A stretch of DNA of 6,683 nt, from contig JAJUFK010000133.1 of assembly GCA_029266015.1 (NCBI GenBank), positions 1 to 6,683 on the forward strand. Reading direction: 5' to 3'. The translations under genes and the position numbers were made by a program. Shown one piece after another: positions 1 through 6,683 of the stretch (positions are counted from its first letter, which is position 1; each line of letters begins with the position of its first letter). The DNA is from Bacteroidota bacterium. Its GTDB lineage: Bacteria; Bacteroidota; Bacteroidia; Bacteroidales; UBA1715. The notes under the pieces were generated by a model, which searched no databases, had not been told where the DNA came from, and was given only the letters and a program-made list of their open reading frames with translations.

Positions 1-3000
1 AGAGAAGTTAGAAATATTCCAAGGGTATTGTTTTGTTGATTGTTTGTTTATACGAACATTAGTAAAATTATATGAAAAGCGTTGTGTAAAATCACGAGTA
101 ATTCTAAGTAATGAATCTCGTTCGTGTTGCGTTGTCATATTTTCAAGTGATTGTTTCAACAAAATATCAGGATTGGTAGGGTCATACTGTGGCATAATGT
201 ATATTTCGGAAAAATCTACATAAAAAGGTAAGCTAATACTCCAAGCTTCCGGGAAAAATTTGTGTAAAGCTACATTAGATGCTATATCGTATTGATATAA
301 ATCTTCCTGACTTCGTTCAAATATTTTTTGGTCTATACCTCCAAACCCGGGTTTACTTGTTTTCCCGGATAAAGATAATGTAGCAAAATCGGCAAATGCT
401 ATACGAGCAGAGGCTATTGCTGCCCAACCACTTTGATCATCAATATCTGTCAATCTAAACTCATTAAACCATACAATTCCAGATTTTTTTAATCCATCAT
501 CGAACGGATTTTTTACAGATTTTTTCTTATTACGTACACCTATCATTATAGTGCGAACATTACCTATATTTGGTTTTCCTTTTATGCTTACCCTATTTTT
601 ACCCTGGGCTATAGAATATACATGATACGATTGCAGGTCAGGCAAAACACCATCAGCTATCATTTTATCTCGTTCCAATTTCAATTTTTTAAGAGTAGCT
701 AAATCAAGCGAGACCATATTTTCTTGTGGCCATACTTTAAGTCTATCCGATTCTAAATCTTTATTATATTTTCCCGGTGAAGTTAAACTCAACGGAACTT
801 CATATTCATAATAATTTTCAGTAAAGTCAGAACCTATTCGAATAAAAGCACATAAATCACCATCTTCTAAATTATAAGCAGGATCTTCTAATGCTTCGGC
901 ATGTATAAACATTTCAATTTTACCAAATTGACGCAAATCTTTATTAAATTGTTTATATACAGCTTTTGAATTACCATCTTCTAAATCAACAACTTTAAGC
1001 GACAATGCTGTTTCATTTAATTCTTTAATACTTTGACTATTAGGATCAATAACTCTATCAACACCGGGAGGCAATACATAATTTATAGGGGAACGAGATG
1101 CATTTTCTTCAATATTTACAACAGAAATATCAAATTCAGAATCATTAAATAAATCGTATTCTCCAGCTTCATATAATGGTTTATTGTATCTACGCCAACT
1201 ACTATATACTAAAGCAAATTCTGCTATTCTTAATACAACAGAATCACTAAAACCTCGTAAAAACATTCTCATAGTTTGAATATCTCTAAAATCAGAAATA
1301 TCGCCTATTCTTTGTTTATCTTCAGTTTGTATAGGTATTTTTATTTGATACCAATTTGTGTATGTAGTTCTATTATTTTGCTTAGTAGTTTCAACAATTT
1401 TATCAACTATAAAATTCTTTCCTATAACCATATCTTCGGGGCGCAAACTAATATGATATTGATAATAAGCTTCTGTTTCTTGCAAAGTATTATCATTATT
1501 CAAATCCTCAATATCGGGTTTATATGATGATACCCCTTGAGTACTTGCCTTAGGAGTATTACCATCATTTCCGCTAAAATATTTATACATCCAAACTATA
1601 TCAGAATTTACCCCTCTATTATCAAGATACGATGAATAATTATCGGAAGAAGGGTCATTGTAAAAGCGTTGAAAAATTGATTCATCGCTTACAATATCTT
1701 TAATTTCTTTCAAATAATTTGCAAAAAATTTTCGTTCAGCATCATCATTCAATCCATCTAATCCAACGTCTTGTATAATCCGTTCCACATCATTACTAAA
1801 ACCCGTTTCTACAATAGAATAATTAGGTACTCTACCCCATATTGTTTGATCATATCGTGTTGGGTCTGGTAGCATTCCATTTTCGGCAGATTTACGACCA
1901 TCTCGCAAAACATCTTCAGAAATTCTACCTAGATTAATATAAAAATCGCCCCCCTTATGAATTGCTGCTGTATCATCTACAAAAGGATCCATAAGCCAAA
2001 ATTCTATATATTCTACATTACTCTCTTCAAAATCAGTAGTAGTAAGCGATTGCATAATCCCTCCCCATCGAGTTTCGGGATTTTTTAAATATCCTTGAGA
2101 ATTTATTCCGGCAGAAATTCCCGGTCTTCCTTTAGTATCGTAATTATTTTGTCCTCGTTCATACGGATAATATGCAATATTTAATATTGTCATAGGCATA
2201 TCTTCAACAGAAGTTAAATCTCGGTTAGGAAATAAACTTGTTTGATATACAGCACGCGAAAAATTTTGTTCTTGAATTTGTTTACTTACGGGAGAATTAC
2301 GTGTTTGATAAAACGTAGTATTTATGTTATACCATGTAATATGAGCTTTATTATAATTATATGCCAAATCGTTAATTAAATATCCTTCGGGAAACATATT
2401 TTTTTGCAATTGCGGTGTACTTGCTATTTTCCACGCAGTTGGTTCACGCAAATAAATTCTACCTTCTGTACTTTCAAAATTATCAAGTTCTACGGCATCT
2501 GAAATATATTTTGATTGTCCCGGAATTAATTGAGCAAATTCGCCGGACAAATTAATTTGAGAAACTTCTTTTGTTTTTACAAATGGCACATATTTATCAA
2601 CTAACGATGTAAGAAAAATAGATTTTGTAGAATAATTTGCATCGACCCCCCAAATAGTGTTAGATATTGGATAATCATCAAAACCTACTTTTTGAACTGC
2701 AGGTTTTTCTGACAAACGCATGATAGTAGCACCAAAATTTATATTTTGATTGTATCTATAATCAAATCGGGTTCCCATTAAATTTTTAGTTTTCATACTA
2801 AACAATGGATTACTTTCTGCTTTTATGGTAATATCTGCACCCGATTGCAACAAACCTTCGTTAATAATTTTTACAGTTCCTCCCATATAATCAACAGTAT
2901 AGTCAACTCCTTCAACCAGCACACGGCCACCTGCAATTACAGTTACCGAATTTTTTTCTACATTTGTTGAATTTAATGGTATTTCGGAACGTACAGCCGA

Positions 3001-4929
3001 CTTATATTTTCCTTGAATTACAAACTTATTTTTTTCTGCTACTTGGCGTGCAGCACTTTGTGTTGAATCATATAATTGAGTATATACATATTTTTGAGCA
3101 ACTGTAGGATTTCCAATTTTTTTTTGCAAATGACTGCCAAAAGGCTCTAAGACAGGAAAAAACAACAATCCTCTTGAAGAATTTATGGTGTACCCTTCTA
3201 CAAAATCAAATATTCCATCGGCATATGGCAATTTATCATTTGTAATTGTATCTAAGTTCATAACCGACAATAAGTTTTTGCCTTTTATATTTCCTTCAGG
3301 TATATAGGGAATTGGCGTTCCGGTTCTATCATCTTCATACAATATATTAAGGCTAAAATCTTCATTTGTAATTTTATATCCACCAAGGGCATACACGTTT
3401 TTCATCATTAAATCCCAATTATTATAAGTGGGATTCATATTAGAACCTTTTAACATTTTAACAATTAATACATCAGGGTGTTCTACCCCATCGCTGGTAA
3501 ATTCACCTACCTGATACACTTGTCCCTGATATTCGTATTCATATGCTACTGCAAGTATTTTTGCAGGATTTATTGCTGAACGTAATGATATATAACCTAA
3601 TTTATTATTTATATCATATTCATTTGGCTTCAACAAAACAGCTTGTTCTATTTTTTCATAGTCACGACCTTGTTCAAGTTTTCCTGTTAAAAGTGATGAA
3701 ATATTATTTATATTACGAATTCCTTGAATATTCTTTAATTCTTTATATAATTTACCATTAGAAGGCAACGAATATTTTTTACCATCGGGTCCCAATACAT
3801 ATTCATCGCCTAAATCTGTAACTGCTAATATATTTCGAGCATCTTCTTTTCCTACAGAAGTTTGAGTTACCCAAATTTCAACTTTACGAATTTGAATACC
3901 ACTGGAAATTTCGGGAATTGTTGCAAAAGATTGTTCGTAATTATCTCTAAAATAGTGACCTAAAAAAAAGTGTTTATTTTTATCATAATTATCGGCACGA
4001 ATTTTAAATTCTTCTACTTGTGCTCCCCCCTGGACTTTAATTGTAGAAAATTCTCCTTGTTGACGAGAAAAAACACTATTGACATATAATTTACCAAATT
4101 GCATTTCGGTATGTACCCCAAATAAACTTTGACTACCTGTAATAAGAGAACTTGGTATTGGAAATGAAACATCACCTACGTTTATTTTTTTAATTATTTC
4201 ATCTTCATCTCCTTCATATTCAAGTTTCACTTCTTTATCAAATTCAAATTGAGATTCGGTATCATATTTTACGGTAAGAGCAACTTTATCACCAACTTTA
4301 CCCGTTACACTCATTTGAATTTTATTATCAAAATCGAATTGCGTTTTTCGTTGCTGCTTTTTAGAAAATCGGGGATTTTGATTGTTTGTATGTTTAAAAC
4401 CAAATGAAATTTCAGCAGCTCCCTGAGGTTTGATATCAACAAAATTTTCATCAAAAAATGTTTCATTGTTAGCTCCCGGCACATCTAAACTTGGCTTGTA
4501 CGAAGAACTACCTCCTCCCCTTGACTCATATGCTCTGGTTCTCCAATATTGGTCTCGTCGTTGTGATGCAGAAAAATCAAAATATTCTTTAGCAGACATA
4601 GAATACGGAGCTCCAATAGGAATATCTCCAAGCATTTTTACAATTTCATACTCACCTGTTTCTTCATTAAACGTTACTTTAAATGTATATTCAGGAGATT
4701 CTTTAAGTCGTATTCCTGAACTTTGCACCACATTATCTTTAAACGGATTTGGATTTTCTTGCGGGAGAGGATACTTTAAATCAACTTGTTTAGGAATAGT
4801 ATCGGGTGGGGCTACAGATTTATATAACAAATACGAAGAAGTACGATACATATACACAGAGGCTGAGGCAACCACTATGCCTATCATAGCAAATACTAAT
4901 ATGAAATATGCTTTGTGTAAATTCTTCAA
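1..4929 (-). CDS. sprA: SprA/Sov, type IX secretion outer-membrane translocon (3' end outside window)
   Basis: SprA is the giant outer-membrane beta-barrel through which type IX secretion cargo leaves the periplasm; in gliding species it also exports adhesins. The reading frame is open for 1,643 codons from a TTG at 4929 to base 1, with no in-frame stop. SprA proteins are usually about 2,400-2,500 residues, so roughly the last third is missing off the left edge. Family motifs seen: PQGAAEISFGF near 167-177, LFGVHTEMQFGKL near 269-281, GGAQVEEFKIRADNYDKN near 301-318, HFFLGHYFRDNYE near 320-332, VEIWVTQ (350-356), DLMMKNVYALGGY (506-518), FPVLEPFG (591-598), AGGRVLVEGVDYTVDYMGG (666-684), RWGGIMQ, YIEFWLMDPF (974-983), QDVGLDGLNDD, IRIGSDFTENYYEYEVPL (1363-1380), VWFNEFRL (1486-1493) and PQYDPTNPDILLK near the window edge. 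A signal peptide leads the protein. Only one cysteine (C1360) was found. It follows ruvA by 34 bases. Identity is firm; the start codon is less certain. Confidence 0.96.
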   Translation of the reverse strand, partial: MKNLHKAYFILVFAMIGIVVASASVYMYRTSSYLLYKSVAPPDTIPKQVDLKYPLPQENPNPFKDNVVQSSGIRLKESPEYTFKVTFNEETGEYEIVKMLGDIPIGAPYSMSAKEYFDFSASQRRDQYWRTRAYESRGGGSSSYKPSLDVPGANNETFFDENFVDIKPQGAAEISFGFKHTNNQNPRFSKKQQRKTQFDFDNKIQMSVTGKVGDKVALTVKYDTESQFEFDKEVKLEYEGDEDEIIKKINVGDVSFPIPSSLITGSQSLFGVHTEMQFGKLYVNSVFSRQQGEFSTIKVQGGAQVEEFKIRADNYDKNKHFFLGHYFRDNYEQSFATIPEISSGIQIRKVEIWVTQTSVGKEDARNILAVTDLGDEYVLGPDGKKYSLPSNGKLYKELKNIQGIRNINNISSLLTGKLEQGRDYEKIEQAVLLKPNEYDINNKLGYISLRSAINPAKILAVAYEYEYQGQVYQVGEFTSDGVEHPDVLIVKMLKGSNMNPTYNNWDLMMKNVYALGGYKITNEDFSLNILYEDDRTGTPIPYIPEGNIKGKNLLSVMNLDTITNDKLPYADGIFDFVEGYTINSSRGLLFFPVLEPFGSHLQKKIGNPTVAQKYVYTQLYDSTQSAARQVAEKNKFVIQGKYKSAVRSEIPLNSTNVEKNSVTVIAGGRVLVEGVDYTVDYMGGTVKIINEGLLQSGADITIKAESNPLFSMKTKNLMGTRFDYRYNQNINFGATIMRLSEKPAVQKVGFDDYPISNTIWGVDANYSTKSIFLTSLVDKYVPFVKTKEVSQINLSGEFAQLIPGQSKYISDAVELDNFESTEGRIYLREPTAWKIASTPQLQKNMFPEGYLINDLAYNYNKAHITWYNINTTFYQTRNSPVSKQIQEQNFSRAVYQTSLFPNRDLTSVEDMPMTILNIAYYPYERGQNNYDTKGRPGISAGINSQGYLKNPETRWGGIMQSLTTTDFEESNVEYIEFWLMDPFVDDTAAIHKGGDFYINLGRISEDVLRDGRKSAENGMLPDPTRYDQTIWGRVPNYSIVETGFSNDVERIIQDVGLDGLNDDAERKFFANYLKEIKDIVSDESIFQRFYNDPSSDNYSSYLDNRGVNSDIVWMYKYFSGNDGNTPKASTQGVSSYKPDIEDLNNDNTLQETEAYYQYHISLRPEDMVIGKNFIVDKIVETTKQNNRTTYTNWYQIKIPIQTEDKQRIGDISDFRDIQTMRMFLRGFSDSVVLRIAEFALVYSSWRRYNKPLYEAGEYDLFNDSEFDISVVNIEENASRSPINYVLPPGVDRVIDPNSQSIKELNETALSLKVVDLEDGNSKAVYKQFNKDLRQFGKIEMFIHAEALEDPAYNLEDGDLCAFIRIGSDFTENYYEYEVPLSLTSPGKYNKDLESDRLKVWPQENMVSLDLATLKKLKLERDKMIADGVLPDLQSYHVYSIAQGKNRVSIKGKPNIGNVRTIMIGVRNKKKSVKNPFDDGLKKSGIVWFNEFRLTDIDDQSGWAAIASARIAFADFATLSLSGKTSKPGFGGIDQKIFERSQEDLYQYDIASNVALHKFFPEAWSISLPFYVDFSEIYIMPQYDPTNPDILLKQSLENMTTQHERDSLLRITRDFTQRFSYNFTNVRINKQSTKQYPWNISNFS
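3117..3125 (-). repeat. A9 homopolymer inside sprA
   Basis: The coding strand of sprA has nine consecutive A residues spanning codons CAA-AAA-AAA-ATT, near residues 602-604 (Q-K-K-I), just after the conserved FPVLEPFG motif. Runs of this length are prone to polymerase slippage. The frame is intact here as written. Confidence 0.6.
4861..4929 (-). other. Predicted Sec signal peptide of SprA
   Basis: Residues 1-23 from the TTG start read MKNLHKAYFILVFAMIGIVV followed by ASA. This is a classic layout: lysines at 2 and 6, a hydrophobic core from about 7 to 20, and small residues (A21-S22-A23) suitable for signal peptidase I cleavage after 23. An outer-membrane beta-barrel must pass the inner membrane through Sec, so a signal peptide is expected. 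There is no cysteine at the cleavage region, so it is not a lipoprotein signal. The exact cleavage site is inferred. Confidence 0.75.
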
Positions 4930-4938
4930 ACTTCTCTA
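4927..4938 (-). other. TTG start of sprA, with in-frame TAG just upstream
   Basis: On the minus strand the order is TAG (4938-4936), AGA, AGT, TTG (4929-4927). The TAG bounds the frame, and no ATG or GTG lies between it and the TTG. The first in-frame ATG is at 4887-4885 (residue 15); starting there would remove both lysines of the signal peptide and leave only a short uncharged hydrophobic stub. The TTG is therefore preferred. The purine-rich AGAGAAG directly before it sits too close for a standard Shine-Dalgarno site, which is not unusual in Bacteroidota, where such sites are weak or absent. Confidence 0.7.
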
Positions 4939-4963
4939 TATTATTTATGGCATTTCCAAAGTA

Positions 4964-5545
4964 TTACAAACGTTTTAATGCAGCTTTTACTACGTCTTCT
5001 ACACTTGTATATGTTTGTTCCGATACTATTGTCTGCACTATTTTCTCAACTGAATTTTTGGCAAATCCCAACATAAGCAGTGCTGATAACGCTTCGTGAA
5101 CTAAAGTATTGCCTTGAGATACAAAAATTTCTTCACCCTGATAAATTGATGTAACCTTATCTTTTAAATCAACTATTATACGCTGAGCTGTTTTTCCTCC
5201 AATACCTTTTACTGCTTGTAATACTTGCACATTGCCTAATGCTATTGATGACGCTACTTCTTGTGCCGACAACTTTGATAATATTACTCGTGCAGTATTA
5301 GCTCCTACTCCTGAAACGGAGATTAACATGCGAAACATTGAACGTTCGGTCTCATCACAAAAACCAAATAATTCATGGGCATCTTCACGTATTATTTCAT
5401 GTACCAACAACGTTGTTTGAGAGTTTTGTGTAATTTTTTGACATGTATATACACTTATATTAACAAAATACCCAATTCCTGCATTATCTATCACGGCATA
5501 GGTAGGAGTTAGTTTTTGTATTGTACCGCTAATGTATTCTAACAT
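4964..5545 (-). CDS. ruvA: Holliday junction branch migration protein RuvA
   Basis: RuvA binds four-way DNA junctions as a tetramer and loads the RuvB ATPase to drive branch migration; RuvC then resolves the junction. It acts in the cytoplasm on the nucleoid. The 193-residue length is normal for the family. Domain I (about 1-64) is the OB fold, starting MLEYISGTI and ending with the conserved REDAHELFGF (53-62). Domain II carries two helix-hairpin-helix motifs: SVSGVGANTA near 76-85 and VKGIGGKTAQRIIVDLKDK at 112-130, whose glycine-rich turns contact DNA backbone. Domain III (about 147-193) is the RuvB-binding three-helix bundle, with the typical EALSALLMLGF. The ATG is 6 bases after the pdxA stop, implying co-transcription. 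Neither ruvB nor ruvC is in the window. All domains are complete and nothing appears broken. Confidence 0.97.
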   Translation of the reverse strand: MLEYISGTIQKLTPTYAVIDNAGIGYFVNISVYTCQKITQNSQTTLLVHEIIREDAHELFGFCDETERSMFRMLISVSGVGANTARVILSKLSAQEVASSIALGNVQVLQAVKGIGGKTAQRIIVDLKDKVTSIYQGEEIFVSQGNTLVHEALSALLMLGFAKNSVEKIVQTIVSEQTYTSVEDVVKAALKRL

Positions 5546-5551
5546 ACGATT

Positions 5552-6580
5552 CTATTGTGTAAGTTTATTAGCAACTAATTCTCTGTAATTTACTCGCGAT
5601 TCATAAATATCGCAAGCCGTAAAAATTGCTTGAATCATTGATAATTCAGAAGCTTGATTTTGACCGACCAAGCTATATGCTGTTCCATGTGCCGGCGACA
5701 CTCTCACAATAGGGAGCCCTAGAGTTACATTTACGGCATTATCAAATGCTAACGCCTTGAATGGTGCTAATGCTTGGTCATGATACATTCCCAAAATAAC
5801 GTCAAATTTTGAAAATTCACCGGATCCAAAAAAACCATCGGCAGCATATGGCCCAAGAGCCATAATACCCTTATTACGAGCTTCTTGAATTGCAGGTATT
5901 ATTACTGTTTGTTCTTCATTTCCTAGTAATCCTTCATCTCCGGCATGAGGATTCAATCCCAAAACAGCAATACGAGGCTTTCGAATTCCAAAATCTGAAA
6001 TCATAGATGAATTTAACACCTCTAATTTTTGAACAATTTTTTCTTTTGTAATAAACGAAGATATTTGTGAAACCGGTATATGACCTGCAACTACACCTAC
6101 TTTCATTACATCATTCATAAGCAACATTACATGATTTGGTGAATTAAACTGAGAAGCAAAAAATTCAGTATGTCCCGGAAATTCAAACCCTGCCTCGTTA
6201 ATATTCTTTTTATTTATTGGTGCTGTAACAACAACATCAATAGTATTATTTCGCAAATCGGCTACTGCTGCTTTTAATGCTTGAAAAGCAGCCTTGCCTG
6301 CATCTATTGTAGAAATACCCGGTTCTACTTTTAATTCCGGATCGCAACAATCTATTATATTTGATCGTTTGGGATTAGCCTCTTGGGCTGTTTGTATAAG
6401 ATTAAAACTAAAATTCTGCAAGTCAATCACTTTACGATGAAAAGCTGCAGCTTTTGGCGAACCATATACTATAACGGTAATTTTTTCTGTAACTCTATTA
6501 TCATTTAGAGCCTTCATTATTACTTCATATCCAATACCGTTTATATCGCCATGTGTTATTCCAACTCGTATATGTCTCAT
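5552..6580 (-). CDS. pdxA: 4-hydroxythreonine-4-phosphate dehydrogenase PdxA
   Basis: PdxA oxidises 4-phosphohydroxy-L-threonine with NAD; the product loses CO2 to give 3-amino-2-oxopropyl phosphate, which PdxJ joins with deoxyxylulose 5-phosphate to make pyridoxine 5'-phosphate. Its presence implies the DXP-dependent route to vitamin B6. The 342 residues match the usual family length. The three metal-binding histidines are visible: H167 in VVAGHIPV, H212 in NPHAGD and H267 in MYHDQ, corresponding to H166, H211 and H266 of the E. coli enzyme. The substrate-binding pair H137-T138 lies in PGHTEFF. The C-terminal VRVSPAHGTAY (292-302) is also typical. The N-terminal signature is GDINGIGYE (11-19) rather than the common GDPAGIGPE; I recall this variant as usual in Bacteroidota. 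The ATG at 6580 is followed at once by the conserved first strand (IRVGITHGD). It is the first gene of the run within the window. Confidence 0.97.
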   Translation of the reverse strand: MRHIRVGITHGDINGIGYEVIMKALNDNRVTEKITVIVYGSPKAAAFHRKVIDLQNFSFNLIQTAQEANPKRSNIIDCCDPELKVEPGISTIDAGKAAFQALKAAVADLRNNTIDVVVTAPINKKNINEAGFEFPGHTEFFASQFNSPNHVMLLMNDVMKVGVVAGHIPVSQISSFITKEKIVQKLEVLNSSMISDFGIRKPRIAVLGLNPHAGDEGLLGNEEQTVIIPAIQEARNKGIMALGPYAADGFFGSGEFSKFDVILGMYHDQALAPFKALAFDNAVNVTLGLPIVRVSPAHGTAYSLVGQNQASELSMIQAIFTACDIYESRVNYRELVANKLTQ

Positions 6581-6608
6581 AGTATATTTGCTATAAATTT
6601 GAATTTCT

Positions 6609-6642
6609 AAAACATATTGTAAATAAAAGTTTTAGATAAAAA
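6609..6642 (-). promoter_or_regulatory. Weak candidate promoter for pdxA-ruvA-sprA
   Basis: On the minus strand TATGTTTT (6616-6609) matches seven of eight positions of the Bacteroidota -7 element TAnnTTTG. Twenty bases further upstream lies TTTTTA (6642-6637), a poor version of the TTTG-type -33 element. Transcription would start about 20 bases before the pdxA ATG. In such AT-rich DNA a match of this quality can occur by chance, so this is only the best candidate seen. Confidence 0.25.
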
Positions 6643-6645
6643 TTA

Positions 6646-6663
6646 CCATTTATTATAAAATGG
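6646..6663. repeat. Small inverted repeat, possible weak terminator
   Basis: CCATTT and AAATGG are perfect 6-base arms around the 6-base loop ATTATA. On the minus strand the stem is followed by TAATTTTT, and on the plus strand by ATACTTTTT, so it could act as a weak terminator in either direction, for example ending the transcript of a neighbour of pdxA. The stem has only two G-C pairs at its base and is weak; chance is a serious alternative. Confidence 0.25.
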
Positions 6664-6683
6664 ATACTTTTTACCGAGCAAAT

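Larger units (their letters stand above)
6581..6683. other. Upstream region of pdxA, edge of window
   Basis: This 103-base stretch is very AT-rich and holds no recognisable gene. A short open stretch on the minus strand ends with TAA at 6645-6643 and would encode LLGKKYPFYNKW; it could be the tail of an upstream co-oriented gene. On the plus strand an ATG at 6660-6662 opens MDTFYRAN to the window end and could be the start of a divergent gene. They overlap, so at most one is likely real, and neither is long enough to judge. A plus-strand TATATTTG at 6583-6590 matches the Bacteroidota -7 consensus (TAnnTTTG) but has no -33 partner at the right distance. Confidence 0.4.

Noticed and set aside
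1276..1527. Plus-strand open frame of 83 codons, rich in I, L, F and Y and membrane-like
   Set aside because: Antisense to sprA. Hydrophobicity is expected from reading AT-rich DNA in the wrong frame, and the opposite strand carries conserved SprA sequence.
3543..3761. Plus-strand open frame of 72 codons
   Set aside because: Antisense to conserved sprA sequence, low complexity and without family motifs.
4945..4953. ATG-CCA-TAA mini-frame between ruvA and sprA on the minus strand
   Set aside because: Two sense codons only and in a different frame from sprA. It cannot be the sprA start, and I see no sign that it acts as a leader.
4430..4978. Plus-strand open frame of 182 codons
   Set aside because: It lies antisense to the N-terminal part of sprA and overlaps the end of ruvA. 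The minus frame there encodes conserved SprA sequence, while this product shows no recognisable motif.
4908..5420. Two short plus-strand frames (4908-5099 and 5232-5420)
   Set aside because: Both are antisense to intact ruvA or its junction with sprA and show no motif.
6583..6590. Plus-strand TATATTTG, a perfect -7 element match, as a divergent promoter
   Set aside because: No TTG or TTTG element is present about 17-23 bases upstream, and no convincing plus-strand gene is visible in the window.
1..6683. Search for CRISPR arrays, insertion sequences, tRNA or rRNA genes and a new multi-gene system
   Set aside because: Nearly all bases belong to three recognised housekeeping or secretion genes. 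No direct-repeat array, transposase, terminal inverted repeat or tRNA-like fold was seen.

Overview
The window is AT-rich and entirely leftward (minus strand) coding: pdxA, then ruvA, then the first two thirds of a very large gene, sprA (also called sov), which runs off the left edge. SprA is the outer-membrane translocon of the type IX secretion system and is known from Bacteroidota, so the organism belongs to that phylum. The absence of clear Shine-Dalgarno sequences and the clade-typical PdxA N-terminal motif (GDINGIGYE) agree with this. Class or genus cannot be fixed from the sequence alone.

Layout from right to left: bases 6683-6581 are a short non-coding upstream region with a weak Bacteroidota-like promoter candidate and a small inverted repeat. 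Bases 6580-5552 are pdxA (vitamin B6 synthesis, complete, 342 aa). After 6 bases comes ruvA at 5545-4964 (Holliday junction branch migration, complete, 193 aa). After 34 bases comes sprA, from 4929 to base 1 and beyond. SprA was translated codon by codon here: 1,643 codons without a stop. Its start is a TTG, because an in-frame TAG lies 6 bases upstream and no upstream ATG exists in that frame. There is no gene-free stretch over 300 bases.

The three genes are tightly spaced and co-oriented and probably share a transcript, but their products act in unrelated processes: cofactor synthesis in the cytoplasm, DNA recombination, and protein export across the outer membrane. A ruvA-sprA neighbourhood is, to my recollection, common in Bacteroidota, so this looks like an ordinary conserved chromosomal region. 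I see no mobile element, CRISPR array, RNA gene or new defence or secretion system. The points worth a second look are the TTG start of sprA, repeated sequence modules inside SprA, an A9 homopolymer inside sprA, and the unresolved right edge.
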